Assembly: GCA_900551645.1 (NCBI GenBank) | Contig: URWP01000092.1 | Location: forward strand, 1 to 9,450 | DNA: 9,450 bases | Direction: 5' to 3' | Origin: an uncultured Bacteroides sp. | GTDB lineage: Bacteria; Bacteroidota; Bacteroidia; Bacteroidales; Bacteroidaceae | Shown here: piece by piece, positions 6,785-9,450 of the stretch | Numbering within the stretch: the stretch's first letter is position 1 | Layout of the letters: each line of letters begins with the position of its first letter | Position numbers and translations under genes: made by a program | Notes under the pieces: model-generated | Seen by the model: the letters and a program-made list of their open reading frames with translations, nothing else | Databases searched by the model: none | What the model was told of the DNA's origin: nothing

Positions 6785-7843
6785 TCATTCGTGTGTAAAA
6801 AAGGTTTCGAAATCCGGTTCGGGCTGTTCCGGATGGAACCGGAGGCAATCTCCTTCGATAGCGAACGGATAATCGATGTTGTCTGTGAACAGCAGTCCAG
6901 TACCCAATCCTTGTGGAAGTGTAGGGTTTAAGGTCGCACACCATTGGGCTATGGCATTCAGTCCGATGTTCGATTCCAAGGACGATGTAATCCAATAACC
7001 GATATTTCGTTCTTTGGCCAGCCGGATCCATTCGGCGGAACCGGCGATTCCTCCGTGGAGAGAAGGTTTCAGAATGATGTATTGCGGTCGGATAGTTTCC
7101 AACAGTTCGATTTTTTGTTCCGTATCGTTCACTCCGATAAGTTCTTCATCAAGGGCAATCGGGAAGGGAGTTTCGGCACACAGACGTTTCATTTCTTGCC
7201 ATTGTCCGGCACGGATAGGTTGTTCGATGGAATGCAGATGGAATTTATTCAAAGCTTCCAGTCGGGTTAGTGCTTCCTTTGGGGTAAATGCTCCGTTAGC
7301 ATCGACGCGGAGTTCAATCTGTTCGGGTGAGAAATGGTTGCGGATATGTCCGAGCAGTTCCAGTTCCTTTTGGAAATCGATGGCTCCTATTTTGACTTTG
7401 ATGCAACGGAAGCCAGCTTTCATCTTTTCTTCGATGCGATGATACATCTCCTCAAAATTTCCCATCCAAATCAGTCCGTTGATGGGAATTCCTAGTTTCC
7501 CTTGAGAGAAAGATGTATCCCATAACCGGACACTTCCACGTTGAAGGTGAAGGAGAGCTGTTTCCAATCCGAAAAGCATGGACGGATAAGGCCGGAGTTT
7601 GTCGATATCTAGTTGGCCGGTCTGTGCTACTTTTTGGCAATGACTTGTCAGAATGGTTTCGTAATCGGGCAAATCGTCGCAACTCAATGCGGGTAGAGGG
7701 GCACATTCGCCGATTCCACTTTGTCCGGTTTGTGGGTCGGTAACTTTCAGGTACCATACCTGACGGGTGGTATAGATACCGCGCGAAGTTCCTGCCGGTT
7801 GTTTGAAATGCAGGGTACGCGGAATGATTTCTATTTGATACAT
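6785..7843 (-). CDS. menC: o-Succinylbenzoate synthase (MenC)
   Basis: This 352-aa enolase-superfamily enzyme dehydrates SHCHC (2-succinyl-6-hydroxy-2,4-cyclohexadiene-1-carboxylate) to o-succinylbenzoate in the cytoplasm. Its N-terminal capping domain includes the GECAPLP region at 45-51. The barrel then shows the expected catalytic set in order. K149 and K151 form the KVK motif. The Mg ligands are D181 (in RVDANGAF), E207 (in IEQP) and D232 (in ALDEEL). The opposite base is K259 (in ILKPS), followed by ITSSLESNIG at 285-294. The length fits the family. It is the first gene after the hairpin at 8040-8084 and sits just ahead of menE. Its promoter is presumably in 7844-8036. No disruption is seen. 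Confidence 0.95.
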   Translation of the reverse strand: MYQIEIIPRTLHFKQPAGTSRGIYTTRQVWYLKVTDPQTGQSGIGECAPLPALSCDDLPDYETILTSHCQKVAQTGQLDIDKLRPYPSMLFGLETALLHLQRGSVRLWDTSFSQGKLGIPINGLIWMGNFEEMYHRIEEKMKAGFRCIKVKIGAIDFQKELELLGHIRNHFSPEQIELRVDANGAFTPKEALTRLEALNKFHLHSIEQPIRAGQWQEMKRLCAETPFPIALDEELIGVNDTEQKIELLETIRPQYIILKPSLHGGIAGSAEWIRLAKERNIGYWITSSLESNIGLNAIAQWCATLNPTLPQGLGTGLLFTDNIDYPFAIEGDCLRFHPEQPEPDFETFFTHE

Positions 7844-8036
7844 AGGCTAAGAGGAGTTTTAGTGTTGGTGTAGTTTCTTGACATTGACACGAAAACGGAA
7901 TCTGTGGGCGAAATTCCATTCGTGGGTTCTTGCCATGAATGTGCGACATGCACAAGTACCGTTGTTTTTTCGTCAGTTTGACAGGTATTGGTTTAAAACA
8001 AAAAAGAAGAAAGGGAAATGAAGAATTTTATGTTGG
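7844..8036 (-). other. Upstream region of menC, no gene seen
   Basis: About 190 nt lie between the menB terminator and the menC start. Reading frames crossing it on either strand show no recognisable protein. On the minus strand I found only imperfect matches to the Bacteroides -7 element, such as TACTTGTG near 7955-7962, without a well-placed -33 box. A small inverted repeat, TGTGC (7940-7944) with GCACA (7950-7954), is present. The region is the natural place for a menC-menE promoter, but none is proven here. Confidence 0.4.
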
Positions 8037-8039
8037 AAA

Positions 8040-8084
8040 AACAGAAGGATAATTGGCTGGGACAGATACAGTTATTCTTCTGTT
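8040..8084 (-). terminator. Intrinsic terminator downstream of menB
   Basis: AACAGAAGGATAA (8040-8052) and TTATTCTTCTGTT (8072-8084) form a 13-bp stem with one G-T pair. Read on the minus strand, the stem ends in a run of five U residues (complement of 8037-8041), as expected for a factor-independent terminator 16 nt after the menB stop. It would separate menD-menB from menC-menE, or act as a partial attenuator between them. Confidence 0.7.
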
Positions 8085-8099
8085 CTCCTATCAAATAAA

Positions 8100-8921
8100 T
8101 TAAGGGAATTTCGGGTATTTCGACCAGTCCGGTTTGCGCTTCTCCAGGAATGCCTTACCGCCTTCCTGAGCTTCTTCTGTCATGTAATACAGCATGGTAG
8201 CGTCTCCGGCCAGTTCCTGGATGCCAGCTTGCCCGTCCAGTTCGGCATTCAGTCCCGCTTTGATCATGCGCAATGCCAACGGGCTGTGTTGCATCATGGT
8301 TTCTGCCCATTCTACGACTTCATCTTCCAGCTTATCGAAAGGAACGACTTTATTTACCAGACCCATATCGAGGGCTTCTTGAGCTGAATATTGACGGCAG
8401 AGGAACCAAATTTCGCGGGCTTTCTTCTGACCAACAATCCGAGCCAGGTAAGATGAACCGAAGCCTGCGTCGAAACTACCTACGCGTGGACCGGTTTGTC
8501 CGAAAATAGCATTTTCAGAAGCGATGGTCAGGTCGCATACTACATGAAGTACATGACCTCCTCCGATAGCATAACCGTTTACCATGGCAATGACTGGTTT
8601 CGGGATAGAACGAATTTGTTTTTGCACATCCAGCACATTTAAACGAGGTACACCGTCGGTTCCTACATAGCCTCCGTGTCCTTTCACGTGCATGTCACCT
8701 CCCGAACAGAAAGCTTTGTCGCCTGCTCCGGTCAGCACAATGACATTGATGTCCTGACATTCCCGGCAATACAGCAGCGCATCGCTGATTTCGGACGTGG
8801 TAGTAGGGGTGAATGCGTTACGGTAACGCGGACGGTTGATGGTTATCTTGGCGATTCCGTTGTAAAAATCAAACAGAATATCCTGGTATTCTTTGATTGT
8901 TTTCCATTCTCTTTGTGCCAT
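8100..8921 (-). CDS. menB: 1,4-Dihydroxy-2-naphthoyl-CoA synthase (MenB)
   Basis: This 273-aa crotonase-superfamily enzyme catalyses the Dieckmann-type ring closure of o-succinylbenzoyl-CoA to 1,4-dihydroxy-2-naphthoyl-CoA. The oxyanion-hole segment FCSGGD is at 71-76 and NGYAIGGGH at 115-123. GQTGPRVGSFDAG at 141-153 holds the active-site S149 and D151, and FLCRQY with the C-terminal YYMTEEAQEG region follow. Compared with E. coli MenB from memory, the numbering offset is 12. Q142, G144 and W172 match the residues that bind bicarbonate, so this is the bicarbonate-dependent (type I) form. The length fits the family. It starts 5 nt after the menD stop, so the two are co-transcribed and perhaps translationally coupled. 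A hairpin terminator follows. Confidence 0.97.
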   Translation of the reverse strand: MAQREWKTIKEYQDILFDFYNGIAKITINRPRYRNAFTPTTTSEISDALLYCRECQDINVIVLTGAGDKAFCSGGDMHVKGHGGYVGTDGVPRLNVLDVQKQIRSIPKPVIAMVNGYAIGGGHVLHVVCDLTIASENAIFGQTGPRVGSFDAGFGSSYLARIVGQKKAREIWFLCRQYSAQEALDMGLVNKVVPFDKLEDEVVEWAETMMQHSPLALRMIKAGLNAELDGQAGIQELAGDATMLYYMTEEAQEGGKAFLEKRKPDWSKYPKFP

Positions 8922-8926
8922 AAGCG

Positions 8927-9450
8927 TTAATGTTTGAGGTTATGATAATATTCTTTCAATTTCTCTACATCCTGTGCCTTGTCGGTAAATACTTCGAGTA
9001 ACATCGGACGGTTAGTGATGGAAGGTTGTACAAAATGAGCCACGGCTGCATCCAGTTCCGTATCATTGTGTGCAGACAAGTATTCGAATCCCCGGTCTTC
9101 TGCCCAGGCTTTGGCTGAGGCTTGATGGGTAGCGGTGACGAAACGACGGGCGTTTTCGTGCAGTTCCAATCCGGGTAATGCATGGAAGATTTCTCCTCCA
9201 CCGTTGTTTAGCAGTAGGATACGGATGTTGGAACCGTAATTTACATTCCACAGAGCATTCATGTCATAGAAGAAGCTCAAATCACCGATCAGGATGAAGT
9301 TCAGCTTTTCTGAGACGGCAGCATAACCGATGGCTGTGGAAAGAGAACCTTCGATACCGTTGGTTCCACGGTTTGAAAGGATTTCTACTTCTTCCGGTAC
9401 ATTGAACAGTTGGGCGTAACGAACAGCCGAACTGTTAGCCAGGTGTAGGG
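8927..9450 (-). CDS. menD: SEPHCHC synthase (MenD), C-terminal part
   Basis: The frame ends at TAA 8927-8929 and is open through the right edge, giving the last 173 residues of a protein that is about 550 aa in its family. MenD is a thiamine-diphosphate enzyme that adds a succinyl semialdehyde unit from 2-oxoglutarate to isochorismate, the first committed step of menaquinone synthesis. The fragment holds the C-terminal cofactor domain. SNRGTNGIEGSLSTAIG (residues 25-41 of the fragment) is followed by the ThDP/Mg motif GDLSFFYDMNALW (55-67). NNGGGEIFHALP comes after it, all in the order seen in E. coli MenD. An apparent start at 9280 is only a TTG inside the cofactor motif and not a real beginning. 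The gene is followed after 5 nt by menB. Confidence 0.96.
   Translation of the reverse strand, partial: LHLANSSAVRYAQLFNVPEEVEILSNRGTNGIEGSLSTAIGYAAVSEKLNFILIGDLSFFYDMNALWNVNYGSNIRILLLNNGGGEIFHALPGLELHENARRFVTATHQASAKAWAEDRGFEYLSAHNDTELDAAVAHFVQPSITNRPMLLEVFTDKAQDVEKLKEYYHNLKH

Noticed and set aside
7014..7442. 142-codon plus-strand open frame opposite menC
   Set aside because: It is antisense to a well-supported enzyme gene and its Ser-rich product matches nothing I know.
7452..7955. 167-codon minus-strand open frame overlapping menC
   Set aside because: It overlaps menC on the same strand in another frame, has a low-complexity, Pro/Arg/Ser-rich product with no recognisable motif, and menC keeps all catalytic residues.

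Overview
The window looks like a chromosomal segment from the order Bacteroidales, most likely Bacteroides, Phocaeicola or a close relative. Three things point there: families largely confined to that group (a DUF3836-like secreted protein, a fimbrillin-like lipoprotein, a DUF4878-like lipoprotein), a compact Bacteroidota-style menaquinone gene cluster, and start codons without clear Shine-Dalgarno sequences. No RNA gene, CRISPR array, insertion sequence or integrase was seen.

Positions 1-2374 (+ strand) hold a tight gene train. It runs: the 3' end of a secreted DUF3836-like protein, a CPBP/CAAX-type intramembrane protease, a DUF2975 membrane protein, a small two-helix membrane protein, and a tiny Cro/CI-type HTH regulator. 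The protease gene carries an apparent one-base deletion near 1140-1143. It costs the protein its last 40 or so residues but leaves every catalytic motif intact.

Positions 2591-3752 (+) hold a 46-codon small peptide gene followed by a fimbrillin-like (Mfa-like) surface lipoprotein. The lipoprotein is cut by a single in-frame TAG at 3414-3416, and the reading frame continues cleanly for another 111 codons. A strong hairpin at 3779-3814 separates this unit from a convergent minus-strand pair at 3875-4919: a YiiX/C92-type cysteine hydrolase followed by a DUF4878-like lipoprotein.

Positions 4920-5228 are a divergent intergenic region with a possible decayed coding stretch. Then come a small GNAT acetyltransferase (5229-5531, +) and a perfect 14-bp hairpin terminator shared by convergent genes.

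Positions 5641-9450 (minus strand) are the menaquinone (vitamin K2) genes, transcribed right to left: menD (C-terminal part, running off the window), menB, a hairpin with a U-tract, then menC and menE. MenD adds the succinyl semialdehyde unit to isochorismate and MenC forms o-succinylbenzoate. MenE makes its CoA thioester and MenB closes the ring to 1,4-dihydroxy-2-naphthoyl-CoA. All four genes keep their catalytic motifs. The cluster seems to be split into two transcription units, menD-menB and menC-menE.

The core metabolic half of the window is conventional. The accessory half is where the unusual signals lie: two apparently disrupted genes, one small peptide upstream of a surface lipoprotein, and one membrane-protease/membrane-protein/HTH cassette of unknown role.
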